Notes: generated by a model not told the origin, from the sequence alone. A stretch of 64,000 bases of DNA from Oscillospiraceae bacterium (GCA_015063485.1 SVUA01000003.1:1-64000); one strand, 5' to 3'. Positions 17,818-26,712 are shown, counted from the stretch's first letter. Program-made: numbers and translations.

Positions 17818-18783
17818 ATGGAACTATATCCTCTAAAACTCTCATACATAGCAAAAAACGCCATTTGGGGTGGTAAAAAGCTTTTGACCGAATGGAACAA
17901 AAAGGGCAACGACGACTCTATCGCGGAAACGTGGGAGCTCTCGGTCAGAGATAAAGAAATGGCGGTAATTCAAAACGGCATAGCTTGCGGCATGACGCTT
18001 TCAGAATATATCTCGCTTTGCGGCGCAGAGTGCGTTTCAAGCTCCTATACGCTCGATGATCCGTTTCCTCTTCTCGTTAAATTTATTGACGCGAGTGACC
18101 GCCTTTCCGTTCAGGTACACCCCGACGATACATACGCCAAAGAGGTGGAGAACGACGTTGGGAAAACTGAAATGTGGTATATTGCGGATGCCGAGCCAGA
18201 GGCGAGTATAATTTGCGGACTTTGCGACGGAGTCACCGTTTCCGACTTTAAAAAGGCGGTCATGAACGGACAGACGAACGAGGTCCTCAAAACCATTCCC
18301 GTGAAAAAGGGCGATAGCTTCTTTATCCCCGCAGGACTCGTTCACGCAATAGGAGCAGGTGTTCTTATTGCCGAGATCCAACAAAATTCCGACCTTACTT
18401 ATAGAGTTTTCGACTACGACAGAGTAGGCGCGGACGGACAAAAACGTCCTCTTCACATAGAAAAAGCTCTCGCTGTAACTCGCACGTGGAGCGAAGCGGA
18501 GCGCGATACAGAGGCATTTGAACGAGGTCGCGAATGCGCCGACGGCGAGCTTCTCGCGAACAGTAAATATTTCTCGGTCGTAAAAAAAACCATTTCCTCT
18601 CAATCAACCTTAACGGTACACAAAGAAAGCTTTGTCCCCCTTCTCTGCGTGGACGGAAAAGGCTCTATACTTTCAAACGGCACAAGCTACCCAATCGCTC
18701 GCGGAGATAGTTATTTTCTTCCCGCCAATTTGGGAGAAGTTGCCCTTGAGGGCGATCTTGAGGTCATTATCTCAAGAGTTTAA
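17818..18783 (+). CDS. manA: Mannose-6-phosphate isomerase, class I
   Basis: This enzyme interconverts mannose 6-phosphate and fructose 6-phosphate. The 321-residue cupin-fold protein has the zinc sites of type I PMI: LSVQVHPDDTYA (His ligands) and KTEMWYI (Glu) in the N-terminal half. It also has FFIPAGLVHAIGAGV and the active-site segment QQNSDLTYRVFDYDR. The ATG is preceded by GAAAGG at some distance. It may be transcribed with metF and the activation gene, but the 107-base gap leaves room for its own promoter. Confidence 0.93.
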   Translation: MELYPLKLSYIAKNAIWGGKKLLTEWNKKGNDDSIAETWELSVRDKEMAVIQNGIACGMTLSEYISLCGAECVSSSYTLDDPFPLLVKFIDASDRLSVQVHPDDTYAKEVENDVGKTEMWYIADAEPEASIICGLCDGVTVSDFKKAVMNGQTNEVLKTIPVKKGDSFFIPAGLVHAIGAGVLIAEIQQNSDLTYRVFDYDRVGADGQKRPLHIEKALAVTRTWSEAERDTEAFERGRECADGELLANSKYFSVVKKTISSQSTLTVHKESFVPLLCVDGKGSILSNGTSYPIARGDSYFLPANLGEVALEGDLEVIISRV

Positions 18784-18870
18784 TGAATAAAACGGACAGT
18801 CGAGAACGACGGTCCGTTTTATCTATATCGAACGTATTCTTTTTATTTAGAAAGCCAAAATAATAAATCC

Positions 18871-18940
18871 CCTTCAAAGAAGTTCTTTGGGCTCGACTCT
18901 TTCTTGCGGGGAAAGGGTCGAACGCGTCCCCCCTCGCGTC
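18871..18940 (-). repeat. GGACGCG-type 3'-end repeat after spoVAE
   Basis: GACGCGAGGGGGGACGCGTTC begins directly after the spoVAE TAA on the minus strand. It continues as the GACCCTTTC hairpin with a slightly changed loop. Nearer manA, at 18792-18820, a collapsed ACGGACAGTCGAGAACGACGGTCCGT hairpin seems to be a remnant of the longer inverted-repeat module. Confidence 0.55.
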
Positions 18941-19306
18941 TTATTTCGGTTTACCTTTAGATATAAGCGCGGCAATATATCCGAAACAGAGCGCGGCGGA
19001 CGTACCGACCGCGGCAGCGGTAAGAGGTCCTGAAAGAACACCTATAAGACCGCGCTCGTCGACTGCTTTCTTAACGCCTTTGGAGATAAGATAACCAAAG
19101 CCCGTAAGAGGAGTGGTCGCCCCCGCGCCCGCAAACTCCGCAAGAGGAGCGTAAAGCCCAACCGCTCCGAGAAAAACTCCCGCCACGACATACCCCACGA
19201 GAATACGCGCAGGTGAGAGCATTGTTTTATCAAGCAAAATTTGCGCAACTACGCAAAAAGCTCCGCCGATGGCGAACGCAATAATAATATCCATCAATAT
19301 CTGCAT
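18941..19306 (-). CDS. spoVAE: Stage V sporulation protein AE
   Basis: This is a small membrane protein of the SpoVA channel that moves Ca-dipicolinate into the forespore and out at germination. The 121 residues form about four hydrophobic segments (IIIAFAIGGAFCVVAQILL, ILVGYVVAGVFLGAVGLY and two more). The family core is GATTPLTGFGYLISKGVKKAV. Its ATG lies three bases after the spoVAD stop, so the two are co-translated. No spoVAC is found here. Confidence 0.92.
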   Translation of the reverse strand: MQILMDIIIAFAIGGAFCVVAQILLDKTMLSPARILVGYVVAGVFLGAVGLYAPLAEFAGAGATTPLTGFGYLISKGVKKAVDERGLIGVLSGPLTAAAVGTSAALCFGYIAALISKGKPK

Positions 19307-19309
19307 TTT

Positions 19310-20314
19310 TTACTCTCCTTTTTGAGCTCCCGAAATTCTTAAAAGATGCGCAACTGCTGGTATAGCCTCACCTTGCTGAACACTCGCCGGACTCATCATA
19401 GCACCCGTTCCCACGATAAGAATATCCCTAAAAGCTCCGCTTTTAAGTCTTGGCAAAAGATATGAGGCGAGCACCACGGCAGAGCAACCGCAACCCGAAC
19501 CGCCGGAATGAGTGTCTTGCGAATTTTTGTCGTAGATAATAATTCCGCAATCGTTATAGCGAGAGCTGATATCAAGACCTTGCGCTAAAAGCAGCTCACA
19601 AAGTATATCTCCGCCCTCATACCCAAGGTCACCCGTTACTATCATATCAAAATCTGCGGGTGAGGCGTCCGAATTTTTAAAATAACGCAGAAGCGTGTCC
19701 GCCGCCGCGGGCGCCATAGCCGCTCCCATGTTTGACGGGTCGTTTATTCCCTTTTCCAAGGCGACTCCCGGAAGTGCCTCGGTGATCCTTACATCTCCCT
19801 CACGCTTTACAACGAACGCTCCAGCGCCCGTGACTGTCCACTGTGCCGTGGGCGACCTTTGCGCGCCGTATTCGATAGGCGTACGGTACTGTCGTTCAGC
19901 AGAGCAATAATGCGACGAGGTCACAGCGGCGCAAGTGTCAAAATACCTTGCGTTGCACATCATTGCCGAGAGCATAAGACCCTCGATAGCCGTAGAACAC
20001 GCTCCGTAAAGGCCAAAATACGGTATGTCGAAGTCGAGCAGACCGTACGACGAACCAACACATTGGTTCAAAAGATCTCCCGCAAAAAGCGCTCCGACGT
20101 CATTTTCGGATGCGCCTATTTTTGAAAGCGCGACGTTGAGAGCAAGACGTTGCATCTCGCTTTCTGATTTTTCCCAAGTATTTTTGCCAAAGCGATCGGT
20201 CAGATCGTGCAGATCAAAGCAATCTCCGATAGGTCCTTGCGTTTCTTTTTTTCCTACCGCGCTTCCCGATGATACGATAGCCGCCGAATCAAAGCGCAAT
20301 ATCTTGTTTTGCAT
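19310..20314 (-). CDS. spoVAD: Stage V sporulation protein AD
   Basis: This 334-residue thiolase-fold protein binds dipicolinic acid in the SpoVA complex. Visible family motifs are LFAGDLLNQCVGSSYG, YFGLYGACSTAIEGL (the thiolase-type Cys site), SHYCSAERQYRTPIEYG and SGGSGCGCSAVV. The start is the ATG of MQNKILRFDS with AAGGAAA upstream; the ORF-track start is 38 codons too early, inside the promoter region. It is the first gene of the spoVAD-spoVAE unit and divergent from the aldose epimerase. SpoVAC, usually just upstream, is missing at this site. Confidence 0.94.
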   Translation of the reverse strand: MQNKILRFDSAAIVSSGSAVGKKETQGPIGDCFDLHDLTDRFGKNTWEKSESEMQRLALNVALSKIGASENDVGALFAGDLLNQCVGSSYGLLDFDIPYFGLYGACSTAIEGLMLSAMMCNARYFDTCAAVTSSHYCSAERQYRTPIEYGAQRSPTAQWTVTGAGAFVVKREGDVRITEALPGVALEKGINDPSNMGAAMAPAAADTLLRYFKNSDASPADFDMIVTGDLGYEGGDILCELLLAQGLDISSRYNDCGIIIYDKNSQDTHSGGSGCGCSAVVLASYLLPRLKSGAFRDILIVGTGAMMSPASVQQGEAIPAVAHLLRISGAQKGE

Positions 20315-20346
20315 ATACCAATTTCCTTTTCTTTTATCTTTAGAAA

Positions 20347-20375
20347 TATTATTATCAAAATTATTTTCGCTATAC
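20347..20375 (-). promoter_or_regulatory. Possible SigG/SigF-type forespore promoter for spoVAD
   Basis: On the minus strand GTATA, 17 bases, AATAATA resembles the SigG pattern (GYATR, N17-18, CATNNTA) with one change in the -10. It is placed about 33 bases before the spoVAD start. Forespore expression is expected for this operon, but the match is modest. Confidence 0.4.
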
Positions 20376-20376
20376 C

Positions 20377-20404
20377 TTGCAATCCTCAAAATATATGATA
20401 TAAT
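20377..20404 (+). promoter_or_regulatory. SigA-type promoter for the aldose epimerase
   Basis: TTGCAA, 16 bases, TATAAT, divergent from and abutting the spoVAD promoter region. Confidence 0.6.
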
Positions 20405-20445
20405 AATTATATAAGAAAAACAATTCAAAAGGAAGGTGCAAAACT

Positions 20446-21318
20446 ATGACCTACGTACTCAAAAACGACCAGCTTACCGTAACGCTTTCAAGCTTTGGCG
20501 CGGAGATGATTTCCGTAAAATGTACGGGAGACTGCGAATATATATGGCAGGGAGACAAAAAATATTGGGCAAGTCAAGCTCCCATTCCCTTCCCTGTATG
20601 CGGAAGATTTTATCAGGGAAAGTACACCTACGGCGGAAAGGAATACTCAATGGGTAATCACGGCTTTGCGCGGCACTCCGAGTTCGAGGTAGCCTCTGCC
20701 GACGAAAAAAGCGTGTCTTTCGTACTGAAGCAAAGCGAACAAACTCTTGCGGAATATCCCTTTGACTTCGAATTTACCGTGACCTATACGCTTGACGGTC
20801 CTAAAATAGACTGCAACTACCTTATCAAAAACACGGGCAAGGAGATATTGCCCGCCACGGTCGGCGCACACCCCGGCTTCAACGTACCGCTCGACAACGG
20901 CAATTTTGACGATTGGTATCTCGAATTCAGCGAGGAATGTTCTCCCGATAAGCTTGTTCATTCCAACAGCGGTTTCAATACGGGATTAAAGCGCGCGCTT
21001 TATCTTGAGGATTCCAAAAAGCTTGCGCTTAAGCATAGCCTTTTTGATATCGACTCGATATTTATGAGCAATATGGCGAAAGCCGTAACGCTCAAGAGCG
21101 ACAGATCGAGCAGATACATTCGCCTTGAATACGCGGATATGTCGTATCTCGGAGTTTGGCATAAGCCGCAGAGCGATGCGCCTTACGTATGTATCGAGCC
21201 GTGGTGCGGACTGCCCTCGTTTGACGGTAAGATAGATGATCTTGCCACAAAGAGCGATATGTTCCGTATCCCCGCGGGAAGCTCCAAAACCGTCCGTTAT
21301 TCAATTACTTTCGGTTGA
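20446..21318 (+). CDS. Aldose 1-epimerase family protein
   Basis: This 290-residue galactose-mutarotase-like beta-sandwich enzyme interconverts sugar anomers. Family landmarks are FGAEMISVK, CEYIWQGDKKYWASQAPIPF, YSMGNHGFARHSEF with the catalytic His, and VGAHPGFNVPL with the second His. The ATG follows AAGGAAGGTG. It stands alone after the divergent promoter region. Precise sugar specificity is unknown; it is closer to the LacX-like branch than to classical GalM. Confidence 0.9.
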   Translation: MTYVLKNDQLTVTLSSFGAEMISVKCTGDCEYIWQGDKKYWASQAPIPFPVCGRFYQGKYTYGGKEYSMGNHGFARHSEFEVASADEKSVSFVLKQSEQTLAEYPFDFEFTVTYTLDGPKIDCNYLIKNTGKEILPATVGAHPGFNVPLDNGNFDDWYLEFSEECSPDKLVHSNSGFNTGLKRALYLEDSKKLALKHSLFDIDSIFMSNMAKAVTLKSDRSSRYIRLEYADMSYLGVWHKPQSDAPYVCIEPWCGLPSFDGKIDDLATKSDMFRIPAGSSKTVRYSITFG

Positions 21319-21342
21319 TAAAATTATATTTGTCAATAATTT

Positions 21343-21608
21343 GCTCTCCTCATCAGTCGCTATCGCGACAGCTTCTCCGCTGGAGAAGCCTTTGGTTCTA
21401 AACGTTTACTTTTATTCTCGCCATTTTATTATTTTAATCTGCCCGATGCAACAACTCAAATTTGTTTACTTCAAATTTTAATTTATCGGAGAATTTGATT
21501 TGACGAAATGTCAAAGCTCTAATGAAACGTTTTTTACAAAGAGCCTTCTCCAGCGGAGAAGGTGGCAAAATGGTCGGACGCAACGACCATTTTGACGGAT
21601 GAGGAGAT
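21343..21608. repeat. Composite repeat, about 266 bp, bounded by CTCCTCATC/GATGAGGAG
   Basis: Outer arms CTCTCCTCATCAGTCGC and GACGGATGAGGAGATCGC, and inner arms GCTTCTCCGCTGGAGAAGC and CCTTCTCCAGCGGAGAAGG, form a large inverted repeat. A T-end (AAATTTTAATTTATCGG at 21476) with its subterminal GATTTGACGAAATGTC block sits in the middle, so one element may have landed in another. It separates the epimerase gene from the DUF559 gene. Confidence 0.6.
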
Positions 21609-21655
21609 CGCCGTTTAGTCTATACCAAAAACAACCAAAACTTCATTTTACGACT

Positions 21656-22018
21656 ATGATTTATAATTATAATAAAAAACTCGTATCGAACGCTCGAACA
21701 TTGAGAAATAATATGACCCCTGAAGAAAAACATCTATGGTATGATTTTCTAAAAGAGCTGCCTGTTACAGTTAATAGGCAAAAAAATATTGGAAATTACA
21801 TTGTTGATTTTTTTATCTCTTGCAAAAGAATAGTAATAGAAATTGACGGCGTTCAGCACAAAATGAACGAACATAAACGATCAGATGATCAACGAGACAA
21901 TGAACTTCGCAATTTAGGAATTACTATTTTAAGATACACAAATGAAGATATACACAAAAATTTCAATTCAGTTTGTGAAGATATATTAAAGCATTTGGAA
22001 CTTAACAATATTAACTAA
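21656..22018 (+). CDS. DUF559 family PD-(D/E)XK endonuclease-like protein
   Basis: This 120-residue protein of the DUF559/Vsr-like family has the fold of very-short-patch repair endonucleases. Visible signatures are ARTLRNNMTPEEKHLWYDFL, IGNYIVDFFI and IVIEIDGVQHK (the acidic E-x-D/H nuclease core), and ELRNLGITILRYTNEDI. The start is the ATG at 21656; the ORF-track start 19 codons earlier lies in the repeat. Its codons are far more AT-rich than those of its neighbours, and it lies between a repeat element and udp, which suggests acquisition by transfer. Its role is unknown. Confidence 0.85.
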   Translation: MIYNYNKKLVSNARTLRNNMTPEEKHLWYDFLKELPVTVNRQKNIGNYIVDFFISCKRIVIEIDGVQHKMNEHKRSDDQRDNELRNLGITILRYTNEDIHKNFNSVCEDILKHLELNNIN

Positions 22019-22036
22019 AATTAAGATGGAGTACTT

Positions 22037-22810
22037 ATGTTCTACGAAAACAAAAAGCAATATCACATAGCCGCGGCAAAGGGTGAGATCGGCGGCTACT
22101 GCATACTTCCGGGCGACCCAGGAAGATGCGAAAAGATAGCCGCGTATCTTGATGACCCTTACCATCTCGTTACGAATCGCGAGTATAATATCTTTTGCGG
22201 AACGCTTTGCGGCGAGCTCGTCACCGTTTGCTCAACGGGTATCGGCGGTCCGTCAACCGCTATTGCCGTAGAGGAGCTTTTTGCCTGCGGTGCGCATACC
22301 TTTATACGTATCGGCACTTGCGGAGGTATCGATACGCGAGTTCGCGCGGGAGATGCCGTTATAGCCTCGGGAGCGGTACGTCAGGACGGAACTTCTCGTG
22401 AATACGCACCCATAGAGTTCCCCGCAGTTCCCGATACGAACGTCCTTTTCGCTCTCGTAAGGGCCGCACAAAGCCTAAATATCCCCTATCACACGGGAGT
22501 AGCGCAGAGCAAGGACTCCTTTTACGGTCAGCATTCGCCTACGCGTATGCCTGTGTCCTCGGAGCTTCTTGAAAAATGGGAGGCTTGGAAAAGACTTCAT
22601 GTTCTCGCGAGTGAGATGGAAGCGGCAACGCTTTTCACCGTGGGAGCGGCACTTGACGCAAAATGCGGCGCGGTATTTCATACCGTTTGGAATCAGGAGC
22701 GCGCAAACGCGGGGCTTGATACGAACAAAAACGAAAGCCACGACACCGATTCTGCTATACGTATAGCCGTCGAGGCAATAAGGCTGCTTATTAAGGAAAA
22801 CAAGAAATAA
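22037..22810 (+). CDS. udp: Uridine phosphorylase (nucleoside phosphorylase)
   Basis: This enzyme splits uridine with phosphate to uracil and ribose 1-phosphate for pyrimidine salvage. The 257 residues show the NP-I family phosphate-binding segment YCILPGDPGRCEKIA, CSTGIGGPSTAIAVEEL, IRIGTCGGID, and ASEMEAATLFTVG with the ribose-binding Glu-Met-Glu. The QSKDSFYGQHSPTRMP stretch is of the uridine phosphorylase type. The ATG follows ATGGAG. It begins 18 bases after the DUF559 gene, so it may now be read from that gene's transcript. Confidence 0.92.
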   Translation: MFYENKKQYHIAAAKGEIGGYCILPGDPGRCEKIAAYLDDPYHLVTNREYNIFCGTLCGELVTVCSTGIGGPSTAIAVEELFACGAHTFIRIGTCGGIDTRVRAGDAVIASGAVRQDGTSREYAPIEFPAVPDTNVLFALVRAAQSLNIPYHTGVAQSKDSFYGQHSPTRMPVSSELLEKWEAWKRLHVLASEMEAATLFTVGAALDAKCGAVFHTVWNQERANAGLDTNKNESHDTDSAIRIAVEAIRLLIKENKK

Positions 22811-22878
22811 TTATTACCTTACCTGTAGAGGCGATTCACGAATCACCTGCCAAACGTTTAGATTTAACCGAACGTAAC

Positions 22879-23004
22879 GGACAGTCGAGGACGCCTGTCC
22901 CTACAGAGTTAAATCAAATTTAATCGTTTTTTTCATCGCCTTACGGCGAGGTATATGCAAACGATTTTATCAAACATTGTAGGGACAGGCGTCCTCGACT
23001 GTCC
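22879..23004. repeat. 126-bp GGACAGTCGAGGACG inverted-repeat module
   Basis: It has the same arms, the same TCGCCTTACGGCGA centre and the same length as the copy at 14278. It is not wrapped in T/G ends. It lies between udp and the SH3 lipoprotein promoter. Confidence 0.75.
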
Positions 23005-23116
23005 AAAAATCAAACAAATTCAACCTACCCAAACGGCATACAAAAAAGCCAACGCGTCCTACTAAAAAACTCCCAAAAAAATTCAAAAAAAATCTTAAAA
23101 ATATTGTTTTTCGCCC

Positions 23117-23146
23117 TTGACACTTTAATATACTTTATGTTATAAT
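23117..23146 (+). promoter_or_regulatory. SigA-type promoter for the SH3 lipoprotein
   Basis: TTGACA, 18 bases, TATAAT, about 90 bases before the lipoprotein start. The leader between is AT-rich with no obvious riboswitch. Confidence 0.7.
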
Positions 23147-23238
23147 ATTATATAAGCGATTTAGTATCGTTTTTTAGGTAAAATAACGTAAAAAAAACAA
23201 CTAAAAAATAAAGAATTTTAAAAATTAAGGAGACAAAA

Positions 23239-23961
23239 ATGAAAAAATTACTCGCGGTATTTCTCGCACTTATGATGATCCTTTCGGTTTCCCTTATGGC
23301 TTGCTCTGACAAGAAGGAAAAAGAGCCCGCTGATGACGAGGAAGAAAACGAATTCCTTCCCAGCAAAGATACCACCGGTACTACCGAAGCAAACCAAGAG
23401 GAAGACCCCGAGGGAACAAGAGCTCCTATTACAAGTTCTTGGGTAACTGCAACAGGTACTATTTACGTTCGTGCAAACGATGTTAGAGTTCGTTCTTCAA
23501 AGAGCACGACTTCTACGCAAAATGTTAAAGGAACGGCTATGTTTGGGGATTCTCTTCAGTACACAGGATATGACAATGATTGGTACGAAGTAACATTCAA
23601 AAACGAAAAAGCTTATATTTCTGCTACTTTCGTAAGTGAAAATCAGGATACCGTTATTTTCGAAGAGCATGCTACTCTTAAGGAGGGCACTGCTATCAAG
23701 GTAGCAGCGGACAAAAAATGCAATCTCCGTACCGATCCCGTAGCTGCAGCTTCTACGCTTAAAGGCTCGATCGATGCTACCAAGACCGCAAACGGTGAAC
23801 TTACCATAGTTAAAATAAGCAAAACAGGCAAATGGTTAGAAGTTCGCTTCAATGGTACTGATATTGAAAAACACACCTATGACGGAACTGAAAAGCTCTA
23901 TTGCACTTGGGAAGTTATCGCTGAACTCATGGGAAGTTCTAGCGGCGGTGGACACGGCTAA
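23239..23961 (+). CDS. Lipoprotein with bacterial SH3-like domains
   Basis: The product has 240 residues. It begins with a lipoprotein signal (MKKLLAVFLALMMILSVSLMAC, lipobox LMAC) followed by an acidic linker rich in Glu, Asp and Thr. From about residue 76 there is an SH3b domain (GTIYVRANDVRVRSSKSTTS to YISATFVSE). A second, more divergent SH3-like unit (AIKVAADKKCNLRTDP) follows to about residue 230. Such proteins bind the cell wall or act as accessory wall proteins. It has its own strong promoter and terminator, so it is probably well expressed. The C-terminus is a Gly-rich tail. Confidence 0.85.
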   Translation: MKKLLAVFLALMMILSVSLMACSDKKEKEPADDEEENEFLPSKDTTGTTEANQEEDPEGTRAPITSSWVTATGTIYVRANDVRVRSSKSTTSTQNVKGTAMFGDSLQYTGYDNDWYEVTFKNEKAYISATFVSENQDTVIFEEHATLKEGTAIKVAADKKCNLRTDPVAAASTLKGSIDATKTANGELTIVKISKTGKWLEVRFNGTDIEKHTYDGTEKLYCTWEVIAELMGSSSGGGHG

Positions 23962-23978
23962 TATTACATAACAAATAT

Positions 23979-24006
23979 AAGGCTCTCCTCGGAGAGCCTT
24001 TTTTCG
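23979..24006 (+). terminator. Rho-independent terminator after the SH3 lipoprotein
   Basis: GGCTCTCCTCGGAGAGCC followed by TTTTTTC: a perfect 8-9 base stem with a U-run. Confidence 0.88.
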
Positions 24007-24079
24007 TTCATTTTTGTCTTTTAGACGTGTACTTTTGTCTTTAATATGTTCACTTTTTTATCATATATTGAAAGACTCA

Positions 24080-24108
24080 TTGAAAACGTCTTTTCAAAAT
24101 GCTATACT
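24080..24108 (+). promoter_or_regulatory. SigA-type promoter for nagA
   Basis: TTGAAA, 17 bases, TATACT, 40 bases before the nagA ATG. Confidence 0.6.
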
Positions 24109-24147
24109 AAATTGAAATAGCATTTTTATTATATAGGAGAAAACAAA

Positions 24148-25290
24148 ATGAAAGCTGTTGTAAACGGAAAAATTATTTTAAAGGACCGCATACTTGAAGG
24201 CTTCGCTATTCTCTACACCGACGTGATAGAGGGCATTCTTCCATCTGATAAGATCCCCTCGGACGCAGAGATAATTGATGCAAACGGCGGTTATGTTGCT
24301 CCAGGTCTTATCGACCTGCACATTCACGGATACCTCGGCAAGGACGTTTGCGACGGAGAGGCCGAATCTATTCGCACGATTGCGGGTGGCATCGTAAAGA
24401 ACGGCGTTACAGGATTCCTTCCCACCACTATGACGGTCGACATGAAAGTCATTCGCAAGGCTCTCGAGGTCTGTCGCGAGCTTAAGGAAGAAAGCAAGGT
24501 TTGGAACGGAAGCGCAATACTCGGCACTCATGCCGAAGGTCCTTTTATAAGCGAGAGCAAAAAAGGCGCGCAGGACGCAAAATACATATTAAAGCCCGAT
24601 GCGGCGTTCGTTAAGGAATACGCCGATATAATCAAAATAATCACTCTCGCGCCCGAGACCGATACAGAGGATTTCGCCGCTATCCGTGAGATAACGCGCG
24701 ACACCGACGTCGTTATATCCATGGGTCACACCTCGGCAGATTACGACACGGCTATGAAAAGCACTGAGGCAGGCGTTAAGCACGTAACACATCTGTTCAA
24801 CGCAATGACGCCTATGTCTCACCGCGCTCCAGGGGTTGTTACCGCGGCGTTTAATACCGACGTTACCTGTGAGCTTATCGTTGACACATTCCACGTAGAC
24901 CCTTGCTTCTACGACCTGCTCTATAAGATCAAGGGCAGAAAGCTCTGCTTCATTACCGACTGTCTCCCCGCGGGCGGACTTCCCTATGGAGAGTACACGC
25001 TCGGAGGCACGAAGATAGTCTACCGCGACATCGTTTGTCGCCTTGAGAACGGTACTGTCGCGGGAAGTGTACTTCCTCTTAATAAGGGTGTTTGGAATGT
25101 TTATACCAACTCCAACATTCCGCTTTACGAGTGCGTAAACGGCGCGACCCTCAACCCCGCTGCCGCCATTGGTATAGAAAAGACTAAGGGTTCGCTCGAC
25201 GTCGGTAAGGATGCGGATATAATTATCACCGATGCTGAATTTAACGTAAATAAAACCATTATAGGAGGAACTATCAGATATGAAGCTTAA
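24148..25290 (+). CDS. nagA: N-acetylglucosamine-6-phosphate deacetylase
   Basis: This enzyme converts GlcNAc-6-phosphate to glucosamine-6-phosphate plus acetate. The 380-residue amidohydrolase shows GLIDLHIHGYLGKDV, the metal-ligand Glu in LGTHAEGPFIS, VISMGHTSADY and HVTHLFNAMTPMSHRAPG (His ligands), and CFITDCLPAGG with the catalytic Asp. Its product chain joins with MurQ at 29 kb, which yields GlcNAc-6-P from MurNAc-6-P. The 3' end overlaps the next gene by 11 bases, so the two are translationally coupled. Confidence 0.95.
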   Translation: MKAVVNGKIILKDRILEGFAILYTDVIEGILPSDKIPSDAEIIDANGGYVAPGLIDLHIHGYLGKDVCDGEAESIRTIAGGIVKNGVTGFLPTTMTVDMKVIRKALEVCRELKEESKVWNGSAILGTHAEGPFISESKKGAQDAKYILKPDAAFVKEYADIIKIITLAPETDTEDFAAIREITRDTDVVISMGHTSADYDTAMKSTEAGVKHVTHLFNAMTPMSHRAPGVVTAAFNTDVTCELIVDTFHVDPCFYDLLYKIKGRKLCFITDCLPAGGLPYGEYTLGGTKIVYRDIVCRLENGTVAGSVLPLNKGVWNVYTNSNIPLYECVNGATLNPAAAIGIEKTKGSLDVGKDADIIITDAEFNVNKTIIGGTIRYEA

Positions 25291-26656
25291 AGTCCCTGCA
25301 AAGCTCGACCCAAAATTCGCTCCCCTTTCGGTAGTCTGCCGCGATATGCGCGAGGCTACGAAGCTTGACGGTCAGGATATCATTATCGTAGTAGAAAGAA
25401 ATAACGGCTATACTACTACATACAAGACCCGTATCTTTTGCGACGGAACAGGACACGACGAGGAGAATTTCAAATTTATCGAGCGTCTTGTTAAGTCTCT
25501 CCTTTGGGTAGCGGGCGGATACAAGGTGATCATCGCGGGAAGCGAGACTGTGGGCGCAATGATACGCGAGGCGTTCTCCCACGGCGGACTTCGCGACTTT
25601 GACGTTAAGTTTATGGAAAGAGTTTACGAGCAGCCTTTCTCTGTTGAGGTAGTTGCTCTTGAAAACGCTCCCAAGGATAAATCGTCGGCGTCCCCGATAG
25701 GACGTCACCTCGACGGCTGTAGGATCGGCTTTGACGCAGGCGGAAGCGACCGCAAGGTGAGTGCCGTTATCAATGGCGAGAGCGTTTATTCAGAGGAAGT
25801 CGTATGGTTTCCAAAAACCAATTCCGACCCAAATTATCACTATGAAGGTATCCTCAATGCTATGAAGACCGCGGCTTCGCATATGCCTCGAGTTGATGCT
25901 ATCGGAGTATCGAGCGCGGGCGTTTACGTTGACAATCGCATCATGGTAGCTTCTCTCTTCCTTAAGGTCAGCGACGAGGATTTTGACAAAAAGGTCAAAA
26001 ATATGTATATCGACGTTGCCAAGGAGATAGGCGAGAACATTCCGCTCGAGGTCGCAAATGACGGTGATGTTACCGCGCTCGCGGGTGCTATGGATCTTAA
26101 CGACAACTCTGTTCTCGGCGTAGCTATGGGTACGTCCGAAGCGGGCGGATATGTTGACCCCGACGGAAATATCACAGGCTGGCTCAATGAACTCGCGTTC
26201 GTTCCCGTGGACTTCTGCGAGGAGGCTATGGTCGATGAATGGTCGGGCGACTACGGCTGCGGAGTTAAGTATTTCTCGCAGGACGGCGTTATCAAGTGCG
26301 CTCCTTGGGCAGATATCGAGCTTGACGAAAACCTCTCTCCCGCAGAAAAGCTCAAGGTAGTTCAAGGTCTTATGAAGGACGGAGATCCTCGCGCTGCGGC
26401 TATCTACGACACCATAGGCGCGTATTTCGGCTACGCTATCGCGTACTATACCGAATTCTACGACATAAAGCACGTTCTCATTATGGGACGAGTTACCTCA
26501 GGTGAGGGCGGAACTATCCTCCTTTCTCGTGCGCAAGAAGTTCTTGATAAGGAATTCCCCGAGCTCGCAAAGAATATACAGCTCCATATTCCCGATGAGA
26601 AGTCCCGCAGAGTCGGACAATCGGTCGCGGCGGCATCTCTGCCAAAGATAAACTGA
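25280..26656 (+). CDS. ROK-like sugar kinase family protein
   Basis: This 458-residue protein has an unassigned N-terminal part of about 145 residues followed by an actin-like ATPase core. The core shows CRIGFDAGGSDRKVSAVI (phosphate loop), AIGVSSAGVYVDN, VANDGDVTALAGAM (catalytic Asp region) and VLGVAMGTSEAGGYV. The zinc-binding CxCGxxGCxE motif of classical ROK kinases is not seen. Coupled to nagA, it most likely phosphorylates or senses an amino sugar; that is inference from context. A terminator follows at once. Confidence 0.75.
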   Translation: MKLKVPAKLDPKFAPLSVVCRDMREATKLDGQDIIIVVERNNGYTTTYKTRIFCDGTGHDEENFKFIERLVKSLLWVAGGYKVIIAGSETVGAMIREAFSHGGLRDFDVKFMERVYEQPFSVEVVALENAPKDKSSASPIGRHLDGCRIGFDAGGSDRKVSAVINGESVYSEEVVWFPKTNSDPNYHYEGILNAMKTAASHMPRVDAIGVSSAGVYVDNRIMVASLFLKVSDEDFDKKVKNMYIDVAKEIGENIPLEVANDGDVTALAGAMDLNDNSVLGVAMGTSEAGGYVDPDGNITGWLNELAFVPVDFCEEAMVDEWSGDYGCGVKYFSQDGVIKCAPWADIELDENLSPAEKLKVVQGLMKDGDPRAAAIYDTIGAYFGYAIAYYTEFYDIKHVLIMGRVTSGEGGTILLSRAQEVLDKEFPELAKNIQLHIPDEKSRRVGQSVAAASLPKIN

Positions 26657-26670
26657 AATAAGCATATATA

Positions 26671-26712
26671 AAAGCAGAACCAATTCTGATTGCACTTGGT
26701 TCTGCTTTTTTA
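26671..26712 (+). terminator. Rho-independent terminator after nagA-ROK
   Basis: AGCAGAACCAA, a 12-base loop, TTGGTTCTGCT, then TTTTTT. Confidence 0.9.
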
